From Candidatus Kaiserbacteria bacterium RIFCSPHIGHO2_01_FULL_55_37 (GTDB lineage Bacteria; Patescibacteriota; Minisyncoccia; Phycocordibacterales; UBA2100), in assembly GCA_001781175.1 (NCBI GenBank), contig MFKY01000034.1, positions 1 through 34,939 of the forward strand: DNA of 34,939 nucleotides. Direction: 5' to 3'. The position numbers and the translations under genes are program-made. Of the stretch, positions 1 through 7,062 are shown piece after piece; the first letter of the stretch is position 1, and each line of letters opens with the position of its first letter. The notes below the pieces were generated by a model that was not told where the DNA came from, did not search any database, and saw nothing but the letters and a program-made list of their open reading frames with translations.

Positions 1-1525
1 TGCCGAAATATGGAGCAAACTTTTTGCAAAAAAGGGGATTGACGCGAAAGTTGTGGAAATCGGTTCGGAGGAGGACGGCTACCGTCTCGGCATGCAGGGC
101 GGCCGCATCTTTTACTACGACGCCGAGAAAAACTGGTGGAGCCGCGCCGGCGTCCCTCAAAATATGCCCGCAGGGGAGCCGGGAGGTCCCGACAGTGAGG
201 TCTTCTACGATTTCGGTCATTCTGGTCTTGTTGCCCATGACCCGAAGTTCGGCGCGGAGTGTCATCCCAATTGCGATTGCGGACGATTCCTTGAGATAGG
301 CAACTCAGTTTTCATGCAGTACATCAAGCAGGCTGACGGCTCATTCGCTCTTCTCCCCAAGCAAAACGTGGACTTCGGCGGGGGGCTTGAGCGCATTGCC
401 GCTGCTGCACAGAACAACCCTGACATCTTCGCCATTGACGTTTTTGCCGATGTCATCGGTCTCCTCATCCATTTCTCCGGCAAAGAGTATGAGGACAAGC
501 GATATCAGCGCTCATACCGCATCGTTGCCGACCACATGCGCGCCGCGACATTCATGCTCGCTGATGGTGTGCGACCGGCCAACACCGACCGCGGGTACGT
601 CTTGCGCCGCCTCATCCGCCGCTCGGCGCAGCATACGCAGAAACTCGAAATACAGAATGGTAAGGCGGCGGACAGCATGCTCGTCCGCTGTGCGGTGTCT
701 TTCATAGAGAAGTACAAGCAGGCATATCCGGAACTCGGCTCCGAGGAGGCGTATGAAACTATCACGAGCGAGATATGGAAAGAAGAAAAGCAGTTCGCGC
801 ACACGTTGGAAAGCGGCATGAAAGAGTTCGAGAAGGTTGCAAAAGCGGGGCACATCGCGAGCAATGACGCCTTCCTCCTCTTCACCACTTACGGCTTCCC
901 GTTTGAGATGACACTGGAGCTTGCGCACGAGCGGGGAATAGACGTCGATGAGGACGGATTTGCCGCTGCAATGAAAAAGCATCGCGAACAGAGCCGCGCC
1001 GGAAGTGAGCAGAAGTTCAAGGGGGGACTTGCCGACCAGTCTGAAAAGACCACGCGTTTGCACACCGCACACCACCTCTTGCTCAAAGCCCTGCAAATGG
1101 TCCTCGGCCCCACCGTCAAACAGCGCGGAAGCAACATCACGCAGGAGCGATTACGCATAGACTTCTCTCACGGTGCGAAGATGACACCGGAGCAAATTAA
1201 AGACGTGGAGCGTATCGTGAACGAAAAGATTGCAGAGGAATTGCCAATGATACGCTCGACTCTGCCGAAGGACGAAGCGGAGAAGCTCGGCGCAGAACAC
1301 GAATTCGGCGCGAAGTACCCCGACATGGTCACGGTCTACTCTCTCGGCCCTAAAGAGGCGACGACAAACGACCCGCAGTTCGACAAAGCGTTCTCGATAG
1401 AATTCTGCGGCGGTCCCCATGTCGAGAACACGCGCGAGATAGCCGCAGGCGGCACATTCAAAATTCAGAAAGAGGAAGCGGTTGCAGCAGGCATCCGGCG
1501 TATCAAGGCGGTGTTGACCGTGTAA
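1..1525 (+). CDS. alaS: Alanyl-tRNA synthetase, C-terminal part (5' end outside window)
   Basis: Charges tRNA-Ala with alanine in the cytoplasm. The frame is open from base 2 upstream of the listed ORF start, so the GTG at 53 is only an internal codon and the gene enters from the left edge. Visible are the catalytic-core stretch with CHPNCDCGRFLEIGN and a following VFMQY, the editing-domain zinc/catalytic motif HTAHHLLLKAL, and the second half of that site, EFCGGPHVENT. The protein stops about 30 residues after the latter, so the C-terminal C-Ala oligomerisation domain of full-length bacterial AlaRS is absent. This short form is what I expect in Parcubacteria-like genomes. The gene is followed by an accessory gene whose promoter overlaps the alaS stop. 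Confidence 0.96.
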   Translation, partial: AEIWSKLFAKKGIDAKVVEIGSEEDGYRLGMQGGRIFYYDAEKNWWSRAGVPQNMPAGEPGGPDSEVFYDFGHSGLVAHDPKFGAECHPNCDCGRFLEIGNSVFMQYIKQADGSFALLPKQNVDFGGGLERIAAAAQNNPDIFAIDVFADVIGLLIHFSGKEYEDKRYQRSYRIVADHMRAATFMLADGVRPANTDRGYVLRRLIRRSAQHTQKLEIQNGKAADSMLVRCAVSFIEKYKQAYPELGSEEAYETITSEIWKEEKQFAHTLESGMKEFEKVAKAGHIASNDAFLLFTTYGFPFEMTLELAHERGIDVDEDGFAAAMKKHREQSRAGSEQKFKGGLADQSEKTTRLHTAHHLLLKALQMVLGPTVKQRGSNITQERLRIDFSHGAKMTPEQIKDVERIVNEKIAEELPMIRSTLPKDEAEKLGAEHEFGAKYPDMVTVYSLGPKEATTNDPQFDKAFSIEFCGGPHVENTREIAAGGTFKIQKEEAVAAGIRRIKAVLTV

Positions 1526-1542
1526 TTTTACTGACGCATAGT
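1514..1542 (+). promoter_or_regulatory. Putative sigma70-type promoter of the 1582 gene
   Basis: TTGACC and CATAGT are separated by exactly 17 nt and overlap the end of alaS. The predicted transcript would have a leader of about 32 nt before the Shine-Dalgarno-preceded ATG at 1582. The -10 matches TATAAT at four of six positions, so this is a moderate call. Confidence 0.45.
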
Positions 1543-1581
1543 GCTCGGCAGTGGGCAATCACGCTCCAATGGAGGTCGGCT

Positions 1582-2121
1582 ATGGCCGAACAAGAGAAAA
1601 ATACTCCGGCGGAAACGTGCAAGTTCCGTTGGAGAATTCACCCCTTCGGGGGAGATGAGTACATCATCTTTCTTTGGTGGGGAGAAGTCCCCGCAAGGGA
1701 GTTCAACCGGAGGGTACTTAGAATTTCGGAACGAGGGTACAGGGAATGGCTTGCCATCGAACGGGCTAGTGATTTTTGGGAAGCCACTCTGCCTGTCCCC
1801 ATGGGGATGGTTGCGATGACCCTTGGACTGTTGGCCCTGGCTGCGGAGAGGTATTCTCCCGCAGCTAAGCTCTTTATCGAGAGCCCGATTGGCACCACTC
1901 TTCTCGCGTCGGTCACGCTTATGGCGGTTCTCAGTATTATCTTACCCGTGGTGCGCATATGCGTGGACCAACGCCTCAAGAAAAAACTGCTACGGGCCGA
2001 GCTCGGGGTTCAGGTAGCACCCGAGCTCATCAGAACGATCCATGATCCTATTAGGGGCGGGATGTACATCCTTATCCCTCAGAGCGTTATGGACGAACGT
2101 GAATACACTCGCAGATGCTGA
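1582..2121 (+). CDS. Hypothetical two-pass membrane protein, accessory-type gene
   Basis: No family recognised. The 179-residue product has a polar N-terminal region of about 75 residues rich in W, R and E (FRWRIHPFGGDEYIIFLWW), then two hydrophobic segments at roughly 73-90 and 104-127, then a basic/cytosolic tail. The ATG at 1582 is chosen because GGAGG lies 6-7 nt upstream, a strong Shine-Dalgarno. That is unusual here, since most neighbouring transcription units start leaderless. The gene has its own promoter-like sequence and its own strong terminator, so it is a self-contained unit inserted between alaS and the PilM-like gene. I infer an accessory or acquired gene; function unknown. Confidence 0.75.
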   Translation: MAEQEKNTPAETCKFRWRIHPFGGDEYIIFLWWGEVPAREFNRRVLRISERGYREWLAIERASDFWEATLPVPMGMVAMTLGLLALAAERYSPAAKLFIESPIGTTLLASVTLMAVLSIILPVVRICVDQRLKKKLLRAELGVQVAPELIRTIHDPIRGGMYILIPQSVMDEREYTRRC

Positions 2122-2155
2122 GGCCGAATGCACCCGTACATTGAAGCCCGTACTT

Positions 2156-2195
2156 CACGCCCGCCGGTATCAACTGGCGGGCGTGATTGTTTTTT
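2156..2195 (+). terminator. Rho-independent terminator after the 1582 gene
   Basis: A perfect 10-bp stem CACGCCCGCC/GGCGGGCGTG with a 10-nt loop is followed by ATTGTTTTTT. It lies 35 nt after the stop codon of the 1582 gene and isolates that gene from the next one. Confidence 0.9.
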
Positions 2196-2239
2196 CAACA
2201 CTTCGCTAACATTCGCAGACCTGCCGACTCTTTGACTGC

Positions 2240-2254
2240 TATACTTACTCAATG
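2240..2254 (+). promoter_or_regulatory. -10 box of a leaderless promoter for the PilM/FtsA-like gene
   Basis: TATACT ends 6 nt before the ATG at 2252, which would place the transcription start at or within a base of the A of ATG. There is no Shine-Dalgarno between the box and the start. No good -35 is visible. Confidence 0.6.
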
Positions 2255-3427
2255 TTCGGAATACATCTCGGGGGAGTGCGCTCGCCCCGCCGATGGCGGG
2301 GTGAGAAGATAGTCGCTGTCGCGGATATCGGGAGCGGCAGCGCCGCCGTGGCGATTCTTGCGGTCCCAAAAGAAGGACCCGCCCGTATCCTTGCTGCGGA
2401 ACGCCGCATACTTCCTATTGAGGAGCGGACCCCTGAAGCTATCATCGCCGCCATTGCTCAACATCTGTCCGAGGCCGGTGGGCACGTACTCGCGACGCAT
2501 CGTAAAAATGGAGGTGTCATCCCACGGTCGGTCCACGCCATCATCCGCGCACCCTGGACACAGTCTAAAACCGTCTCCGCGAAGACGACTTTGCCTACAT
2601 CCACGAAAATCTCACGCAAACTTATCGTACAACTTTCGCAACAAGCTCTCGCGAGCGATACCGAATTCGAGCGGAGCAACCTCATAGAGGCGGGCGTCGT
2701 GCGCGTCGAGGTCAACGGTTATCCGACCGCTCAGCCGGAAGGAAAGTCCGGCGATATGCTTTCGGTCGCCGCGCTTGTCAGCGAATGCGACGGGCAGTTG
2801 CGCGCTTCGGTCGCCGGTGTCCTCCAACAGCTCTTCGGCGCACATCCCTCGACGATATCTTCGGGAGTCCGCGCGATCCTTTCGGTAATGCGGGACATGC
2901 CGGGTGCACCCGACGACTTCGTCATTATGGACATGGCGAGTGAGGGGACGAATTTTGTCGTAGTCCGCGAGGGCGTTACGATTGAGCACGCCGCCATGCC
3001 CGAGGGAAAGAATTCTCTTTTGCGGCGCATCGGCGGCAACAACCTTCCCGCCGACACCTTGGCCATGCTCCGTCTTGTGGCGCGCGGCGAGTGTCACGAC
3101 CCCGCATGCGCGACGCTCGGTGCCGCGATGACGAAGTGCGAGCCGGAGCTTGTGCGCAGCTTCGGCGACATCATCTCGAAGCTGGTCTCGCGCCAACGGT
3201 TGCCGAACCATCTGATACTTGCGACCAACGAGGGTCTCATGCCGTGGCTGTCCGCTTTTTTCTCGCGCATAGATTTTGCACAATTCACCACAACGACGCA
3301 GCCGTTCATCGTCTCGACTCTCAAGCCCGTCGACCTTGCGCATTGGGCGCTCCCCGACACGATGGTGCGAACAGACACCGGAATCCTGCTGGCTGCGGCA
3401 CTTGTTAACATCAAAGAAAGGGCATGA
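2252..3427 (+). CDS. Actin-like ATPase of the FtsA/PilM superfamily (divergent)
   Basis: The 391-residue protein carries actin-fold signatures. A phosphate-1-like loop VAVADIGSGSAAVAIL is near residue 22, and a phosphate-2-like DFVIMDMASEGTNFVVV is near 222. A glycine-containing segment near the C-terminus (TDTGILLAAAL) fits the last conserved block. Such proteins act at the inner face of the cytoplasmic membrane, either as the FtsZ tether (FtsA) or in type IV pilus assembly (PilM). There is no obvious C-terminal amphipathic helix, and no ftsZ or pilN/O neighbours are present, so the choice between FtsA-like and PilM-like stays open. The next gene, 27 nt downstream, encodes a single-pass membrane protein that could be its partner. 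The start is set by the TATACT box 6 nt upstream. Confidence 0.7.
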   Translation: MFGIHLGGVRSPRRWRGEKIVAVADIGSGSAAVAILAVPKEGPARILAAERRILPIEERTPEAIIAAIAQHLSEAGGHVLATHRKNGGVIPRSVHAIIRAPWTQSKTVSAKTTLPTSTKISRKLIVQLSQQALASDTEFERSNLIEAGVVRVEVNGYPTAQPEGKSGDMLSVAALVSECDGQLRASVAGVLQQLFGAHPSTISSGVRAILSVMRDMPGAPDDFVIMDMASEGTNFVVVREGVTIEHAAMPEGKNSLLRRIGGNNLPADTLAMLRLVARGECHDPACATLGAAMTKCEPELVRSFGDIISKLVSRQRLPNHLILATNEGLMPWLSAFFSRIDFAQFTTTTQPFIVSTLKPVDLAHWALPDTMVRTDTGILLAAALVNIKERA

Positions 3428-3440
3428 TGTTTACATGGTG

Positions 3441-3457
3441 TAGAATTATCCGATATG
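3441..3457 (+). promoter_or_regulatory. -10 box of a leaderless promoter for the baseplate-J-like gene
   Basis: TAGAAT ends 8 nt before the ATG at 3455, with no Shine-Dalgarno in between. The box lies in the 27-nt gap after the PilM-like gene, so the downstream gene may be transcribed separately. Confidence 0.5.
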
Positions 3458-4906
3458 GCAAAAGATTATTTTCAGGACATTATTCCTCCCGCCGGCGAGC
3501 CTATCCCGCCACGGCAATTCCCGCAGAGCGTGCCCGGCCCGTCGGAGACCCAGAATTCAGACGCGCGTGACATACCTATCCGTGTAGCTGATGCACAAGA
3601 GGGGCAAGATCCGGCCGACCCGGCCTCGCGCGGTATCCGGAGCATATCCGCACCCGCGCGCTCGCGTCCACCCCGTTTTACCGGAGCGCCCGTCCAAATG
3701 GACCAGGATACCCGCGGCTCGTACGGAGGTCTTCCGCAGGGTCCGTCGCGCCGGTCCACCCGCCTCTGGATATGGGCGGCCGCGTCGCTCTTCGTACTAG
3801 TCGGCGCCACACTGCTTCTTTTTGTCTTTTCGTCCACTGTCATCACCCTCACGCCAAAATCTCGTGCCGCTACGCTGACGGCCGCTACGCTGACGGCCTA
3901 TCAGGTAGCTACCGCGGCGGACGCAACACCCGGTACGCTTTCGTATACAGTACAGACGTTCGACCTCGAAGATTCCGATGTCGTTGCCTCAAAAGGGACA
4001 ACGCACGTCGAATCGAAGGCGTCCGGTAGTATCGCCCTATACAACGCATACTCGGCGACGCCTGTCCGTTTGGTGAAGACAACGCGGTTTGAATCTCCCG
4101 ACGGCCTCATATTCCGGGCACTTTCCGATATTGTTGTACCGGGGAAAGTCGGCTCTACGCCGGGGCAGGTCAACGTCACGGTTGCCGCCGACCAGGCAGG
4201 CGAGAAATACAACATCGGACCGACTGCGAAATTTACGCTGCCCGGCCTTAAATCCACCGCCGCCATGTACAGCGGCGTCTATGCGAAATCCAGCGCCGCT
4301 TTCTCGGGAGGATTTGCAGGCGAGCAAGCGGGCGCCGAACCGGGAGCTCTCGACAGCGCGGTCGCTCTTCTTCGCACAAAGCTCGAGACGAAAGCACGTG
4401 AAGCAGCTGTGGCTCAAGCCAAGGACGGCACTTCGGTTTTCTCCGGCCTTATCGGAATAACCTACGAATCGCTCCCCAATACCACGGAGGCGGGGGATTC
4501 AGTGCGCATCCATCAGAAAGCTCGGGTAACGGTGCCCGTATTCCCCGCGCGGGCGTTTGCACAAGCGCTCATGCACGCGGCGTTTGCCGATGTAAGTGAC
4601 GCGCCGGTAACGATAAAGCCGTCTGAAGACTTCTACGTCCGTGCGGCGGAATCGGAAGACGAGGCTCAGACGGGCGTCTTGAATGTCGCTGTTTCCGGCG
4701 GCGTCCTCTTCATCTGGGACACCGACACCGAGGCCCTCTCAAAGGCTTTGGCCGGCAAAGATTCCTCGGTATTCCAAAATATAGTAAACGGCTATACAAG
4801 CATTCAGGAGGCCCACGCCCGCATTACTCCTTTCTGGCGGAGCACCTTCCCCGAGGATCCGGCGGACATCAACATCGACGTAGTCGTCCCCGATGCAGGC
4901 AAATAG
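3455..4906 (+). CDS. Single-pass membrane protein with a baseplate-J-like extracytoplasmic region
   Basis: The 483-residue product begins with a Pro/Arg/Ser-rich disordered cytoplasmic segment of about 105 residues. One transmembrane helix follows (about 107-128, IWAAASLFVLVGATLLLFVF), then a long beta-rich exported region. The passage KASGSIALYNAYSATPVRLV followed by TRFESPDGLIF and GEKYNIGP resembles proteins of CPR genomes that automatic annotation labels baseplate J/gp47-like. That name reflects a fold resemblance, not evidence of a phage. Its place right after an FtsA/PilM-like ATPase suggests a membrane-anchored envelope apparatus with a cytoplasmic actin-like partner. This is inference. 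Function is not established. Confidence 0.7.
   Translation: MAKDYFQDIIPPAGEPIPPRQFPQSVPGPSETQNSDARDIPIRVADAQEGQDPADPASRGIRSISAPARSRPPRFTGAPVQMDQDTRGSYGGLPQGPSRRSTRLWIWAAASLFVLVGATLLLFVFSSTVITLTPKSRAATLTAATLTAYQVATAADATPGTLSYTVQTFDLEDSDVVASKGTTHVESKASGSIALYNAYSATPVRLVKTTRFESPDGLIFRALSDIVVPGKVGSTPGQVNVTVAADQAGEKYNIGPTAKFTLPGLKSTAAMYSGVYAKSSAAFSGGFAGEQAGAEPGALDSAVALLRTKLETKAREAAVAQAKDGTSVFSGLIGITYESLPNTTEAGDSVRIHQKARVTVPVFPARAFAQALMHAAFADVSDAPVTIKPSEDFYVRAAESEDEAQTGVLNVAVSGGVLFIWDTDTEALSKALAGKDSSVFQNIVNGYTSIQEAHARITPFWRSTFPEDPADINIDVVVPDAGK
3869..3898 (+). repeat. In-frame 15-bp tandem duplication
   Basis: GCTACGCTGACGGCC occurs twice back to back, duplicating five residues (ATLTA ATLTA) just after the transmembrane helix of the baseplate-J-like protein. 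The two copies are identical, so it may be recent or length-variable. Confidence 0.9.
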
Positions 4907-4921
4907 CCTGTGAGCGTTTGA

Positions 4922-4996
4922 CCCCACACGGATTCGCATTTACCACCTCCCACGCACAATGAGCACCGAAATACTATTAGTGGCCCGTGTGAGGGG
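4922..4996 (+). promoter_or_regulatory. Inverted repeat upstream of the infA promoter
   Basis: CCCCACACGG pairs with CCGTGT-GA-GGGG (two-base bulge) across a loop of about 53 nt. The right arm ends exactly where the infA -35 box TTGACT begins. It resembles in size the paired-arm elements at rpmJ, aspS, scpA and lexA but has a different sequence and lies upstream of the promoter, so it would act on DNA or on read-through RNA. Confidence 0.45.
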
Positions 4997-5025
4997 TTGA
5001 CTATCCCGCGAAGAGCTGCTATTCT
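4997..5025 (+). promoter_or_regulatory. Promoter of the infA-ribosomal protein operon
   Basis: TTGACT and TATTCT are spaced by exactly 17 nt. The predicted start lies about 7 nt before the infA ATG, so the operon mRNA would have almost no 5' leader. Confidence 0.7.
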
Positions 5026-5038
5026 CACTCACGCAGAT

Positions 5039-5245
5039 ATGTCCGAACTAGAGGTTGTAAGTGGAGTCGTCGACGAGGCGCTTCCCAACACCCTTTTTCA
5101 GGTGAAGCTCGAAGGGGGGACTCGCGTGCTCGCGTATCTCGCCGGAAAGATGCGGCTGCATAGAATTAAAGTGCTCGTTGGCGACAAAGTAGAAGTGCGA
5201 CTCGACCCTTACGGAGGTCGCGCACGTATCGTCAGGCGCACCTAG
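5039..5245 (+). CDS. infA: Translation initiation factor IF-1
   Basis: Binds the ribosomal A site on the 30S subunit during initiation. The 68-residue product from the ATG at 5039 matches the family over its whole length: VVSGVVDEALPNTLFQVKLE, then LAYLAGKMRLHRIKVLVGDKVEV and the RARIV end. The listed ORF starts 14 codons earlier at a TTG that is really the -35 box, so the ATG is the correct start. First gene of the operon infA-rpmJ-rpsM-rpsK-rpsD-rpoA-rplQ-rplM-rpsI. Confidence 0.95.
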   Translation: MSELEVVSGVVDEALPNTLFQVKLEGGTRVLAYLAGKMRLHRIKVLVGDKVEVRLDPYGGRARIVRRT

Positions 5246-5283
5246 AGACCAACACTGAGAGTCGCGCACTCCGAGGTTCGGAG

Positions 5284-5329
5284 ACGGGATTCCGGTTATG
5301 TTTTGCAACGATAGACACATGAATCCCGT
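5284..5329 (+). promoter_or_regulatory. Alternative pairing upstream of rpmJ (competitor hairpin)
   Basis: ACGGGATTC at 5284-5292 is perfectly complementary to GAATCCCGT at 5321-5329. That second segment is also part of the left arm of the larger rpmJ hairpin (5323-5336 with 5389-5402). The two structures are mutually exclusive, as in an attenuator or translational switch. Confidence 0.5.
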
Positions 5330-5396
5330 TAGAAATGTAGTCCGAGGGTTCATGTCGGGTAATTATTCAAGGAAGGTTTACCAATGTAATTTCTAA
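5319..5396 (+). CDS. Leader ORF of rpmJ, 25 residues, M-x-P-V-R family
   Basis: Encodes [20 protein letters not shown] and five further residues. It is too short for the ORF track. Codons 2-6 form the left arm of an inverted repeat, the stop codon TAA lies inside the right arm, and the rpmJ ATG follows the stop after 4 nt, a termination-reinitiation geometry. Two other leader ORFs in this window (19778 and 31057) begin the same way and end at the same place relative to their genes. Whether the peptide itself matters is unknown. Confidence 0.5.
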   Translation: MNPVRNVVRGFMSGNYSRKVYQCNF

Positions 5397-5402
5397 CGGG
5401 AT
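5323..5402 (+). promoter_or_regulatory. Paired-arm 5' element, rpmJ copy
   Basis: ATCCCGTTAGAAAT (5323-5336) is the exact reverse complement of ATTTCTAACGGGAT (5389-5402), with a 52-nt loop. The right arm includes the first two bases of the rpmJ start codon, so closing the hairpin would occlude initiation. The arm tip is AAAT/ATTT here, versus AAGC/GCTT at aspS and AAGT/ACTT at lexA. These are compensatory changes, consistent with selection for pairing. Confidence 0.7.
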
Positions 5403-5514
5403 GAAAGTAAAATCCTCAGTAAAAAAGATCTGTACACATTGTCACGCGGTGAAGCGTCGCGGGCGGTTGTGGGTTATTTGCAAAAATCCGAGACATAAAC
5501 AAAGACAAGGTTAA
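5401..5514 (+). CDS. rpmJ: 50S ribosomal protein L36
   Basis: A 37-residue zinc-ribbon ribosomal protein, absent from the ORF track because of its length. The sequence starts [20 protein letters not shown] and ends with [11 protein letters not shown]. The metal ligands C-x2-C, C and H are all visible (CTHC, CKNPRH), so this is the zinc-binding form. It assembles into the 50S subunit. It lies between infA and rpsM as in most bacteria, with 5 nt before rpsM. The start codon overlaps the right arm of the upstream paired-arm element, so its translation is probably gated by that structure or coupled to the leader ORF. Confidence 0.95.
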   Translation: MKVKSSVKKICTHCHAVKRRGRLWVICKNPRHKQRQG

Positions 5515-5519
5515 TCAAT

Positions 5520-5900
5520 ATGCGTATCGCCGGAATTACAATACCCGAAGAGAAGCGCCTGGAAATAGGCCTTACCGCCATTTACGGCGTCGGCCGTCCG
5601 CGTGCACTCACCACTCTTAAGGCGCTCGGAATTGACCCGGGTAAAAAGCCGAAAGACGTGTCCGCGAAAGAGGAGGCGTCGCTGCGCGAAGCCCTCGAGA
5701 AATTCACTGTGGAGGGTGAACTACGGCGAGACGTGAGCGGCAACATACGCCGGCTAAAAGACATTAAATCCTATCGCGGTTCCCGGCACGCCAAGCATCT
5801 TCCCGGTCGCGGTCAACGTTCTAAAACCAATTCACGCACGGTCCGCGGCAACGTCCGGAAGACGATGACATCAGGCCGCCGCAAATTGGAGAAAACATAA
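5520..5900 (+). CDS. rpsM: 30S ribosomal protein S13
   Basis: S13 contacts tRNA in the P site at the head of the 30S subunit. The 126-residue product has the family N-terminus MRIAGITIPEEKRLEIGLT, the helix-two-turn-helix region with IYGVGRPRA, and the conserved basic C-terminus with SYRGSRHAKHLPGRGQRSKT. Second ribosomal gene after infA. No Shine-Dalgarno is clear upstream. Confidence 0.97.
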   Translation: MRIAGITIPEEKRLEIGLTAIYGVGRPRALTTLKALGIDPGKKPKDVSAKEEASLREALEKFTVEGELRRDVSGNIRRLKDIKSYRGSRHAKHLPGRGQRSKTNSRTVRGNVRKTMTSGRRKLEKT

Positions 5901-5926
5901 TCCAAAAAATTTATTTTTGTACAAGT

Positions 5927-6361
5927 ATGGGAAAAAAAAGAATCATAAGAAAAAGTGGGGGAAGCGTTGACCAGGGACTGAAATCCCGCTCTCTCGCACG
6001 CATCGCAAAGAAGAACATCCTCGCGGGTACCTTGCACATACACGCCACCTACAACAACACCAAAGTACTCCTCACCGACAAGAACGGCAACGCCGTCGCG
6101 TGGTCGTCTTCCGGCGCGCTTGGCTTTTCGGGCGCCAAGAAGGGCACTCCGTTCGCAGCCGCGAAAGTCGGGGAGCTCGTGGGAGACAAAGCGGTCATTA
6201 TCGGCGTCAAAGAGGTGGACGTCGTCATCCGGGGAGTCGGAGCCGGCCGTGAATCCGCGATGCGCGGGTTTGTCGGCAAAGGTATCGACGTCACCCGGAT
6301 TGCCGACGACACACCGGTACCGCATAATGGCCCCCGACCGCCGAAACCCCGGAGAGTCTAA
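5927..6361 (+). CDS. rpsK: 30S ribosomal protein S11
   Basis: S11 forms part of the 30S platform next to the mRNA exit. The 144-residue protein has the diagnostic segments GTLHIHATYNNTKVLLTD, AWSSSGALGFSGAKKGTPFA and the C-terminal IADDTPVPHNGPRPPKPRR. The N-terminus is slightly longer than in E. coli and lysine-rich. The 26-nt gap after rpsM is AT-rich and carries no Shine-Dalgarno. Confidence 0.97.
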   Translation: MGKKRIIRKSGGSVDQGLKSRSLARIAKKNILAGTLHIHATYNNTKVLLTDKNGNAVAWSSSGALGFSGAKKGTPFAAAKVGELVGDKAVIIGVKEVDVVIRGVGAGRESAMRGFVGKGIDVTRIADDTPVPHNGPRPPKPRRV

Positions 6362-6367
6362 AAATAT

Positions 6368-6985
6368 ATGTTGCTCATCAAATCAAAATTCAAGATCGCA
6401 AAACGGCTCGGCGCCGCCATCTTTGAGAAGACGCAATCCCAGAAGTTCGCGCTCTCCGAGGCACGCTCCGCCGCCAACAAGAAGACCCGCGGCGGCCGCG
6501 GCGGAAGCGACTACGGACGGCAGCTTCTGGAAAAACAGCGCGTTCGTTTTACGTACGGTATCTCGGAAAGGCAACTTTCCAACTATGCGAAAGTGGCTTA
6601 CACGCAACCCGACCCTTCGGCGAGCTTGCACTGCGCGCTCGAAATGCGCGCGGACAGCGTCGCATACCGCGCGGGCCTGTTGCCCACGCGTCGCGCGGCA
6701 CGTCAGGCTGTTTCCCACGGCCACATCATTGTGAACGGCAAGCGCACGACCGTCCCTTCGTATCGCGTCCGCAAAGGCGACGTCGTCAGCGTCCGCGAAG
6801 GTAGCCGTCGTAGCCCGTTGTTTTCCGGACTGCTCGAGAACAAAGCGGAGAATACGCGTTCTATTCCCGCATGGCTCACAGTCGACCTCAGCTTGCTCCA
6901 AGCGGAGGTAGTCGGGGAGCCGACTTACAACACTGTTGAGACCGGGCTTGATTATGCAACGGTCTTTGAGTTCTACAGCAGATAA
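6368..6985 (+). CDS. rpsD: 30S ribosomal protein S4
   Basis: S4 nucleates 30S assembly. The 205-residue product shows the N-terminal domain and the S4 RNA-binding fold: LLPTRRAARQAVSHGHIIVNGKR, then VPSYRVRKGDVVSV. The N-terminal cysteine cluster of zinc-type S4 is absent (MLLIKSKFKIAKRLGAAIFE), so it is the zinc-independent form. It lies 6 nt after rpsK in the S13-S11-S4-alpha order typical of bacteria. Confidence 0.96.
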   Translation: MLLIKSKFKIAKRLGAAIFEKTQSQKFALSEARSAANKKTRGGRGGSDYGRQLLEKQRVRFTYGISERQLSNYAKVAYTQPDPSASLHCALEMRADSVAYRAGLLPTRRAARQAVSHGHIIVNGKRTTVPSYRVRKGDVVSVREGSRRSPLFSGLLENKAENTRSIPAWLTVDLSLLQAEVVGEPTYNTVETGLDYATVFEFYSR

Positions 6986-6988
6986 TGG

Positions 6989-6994
6989 TATACT
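6989..6994 (+). promoter_or_regulatory. Possible -10 box before rpoA
   Basis: TATACT starts 3 nt after the rpsD stop codon and would give rpoA a separate transcript with a leader of about 60 nt. That leader is AT-rich and contains no Shine-Dalgarno. No strong -35 is visible, as that position falls inside rpsD. Confidence 0.35.
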
Positions 6995-7062
6995 AGTGCC
7001 CACTTTTGTGTCTTTAGGCGTTTTCTATTTATTACTAGAAGCTATCAATTAAAAGCTACCAT

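Noticed and set aside
512-1096. Long minus-strand ORFs inside alaS and many other core genes
   Set aside because: These are antisense shadows of GC-rich coding frames; composition and motifs support only the plus-strand genes.
3455-4906. Prophage baseplate gene
   Set aside because: No other phage genes are nearby; the transmembrane anchor and partner gene indicate a cellular protein with a shared fold.
4997-5038. N-terminal extension of IF-1 from TTG 4997
   Set aside because: The TTG is the -35 box of the infA promoter; the family start is the ATG at 5039.
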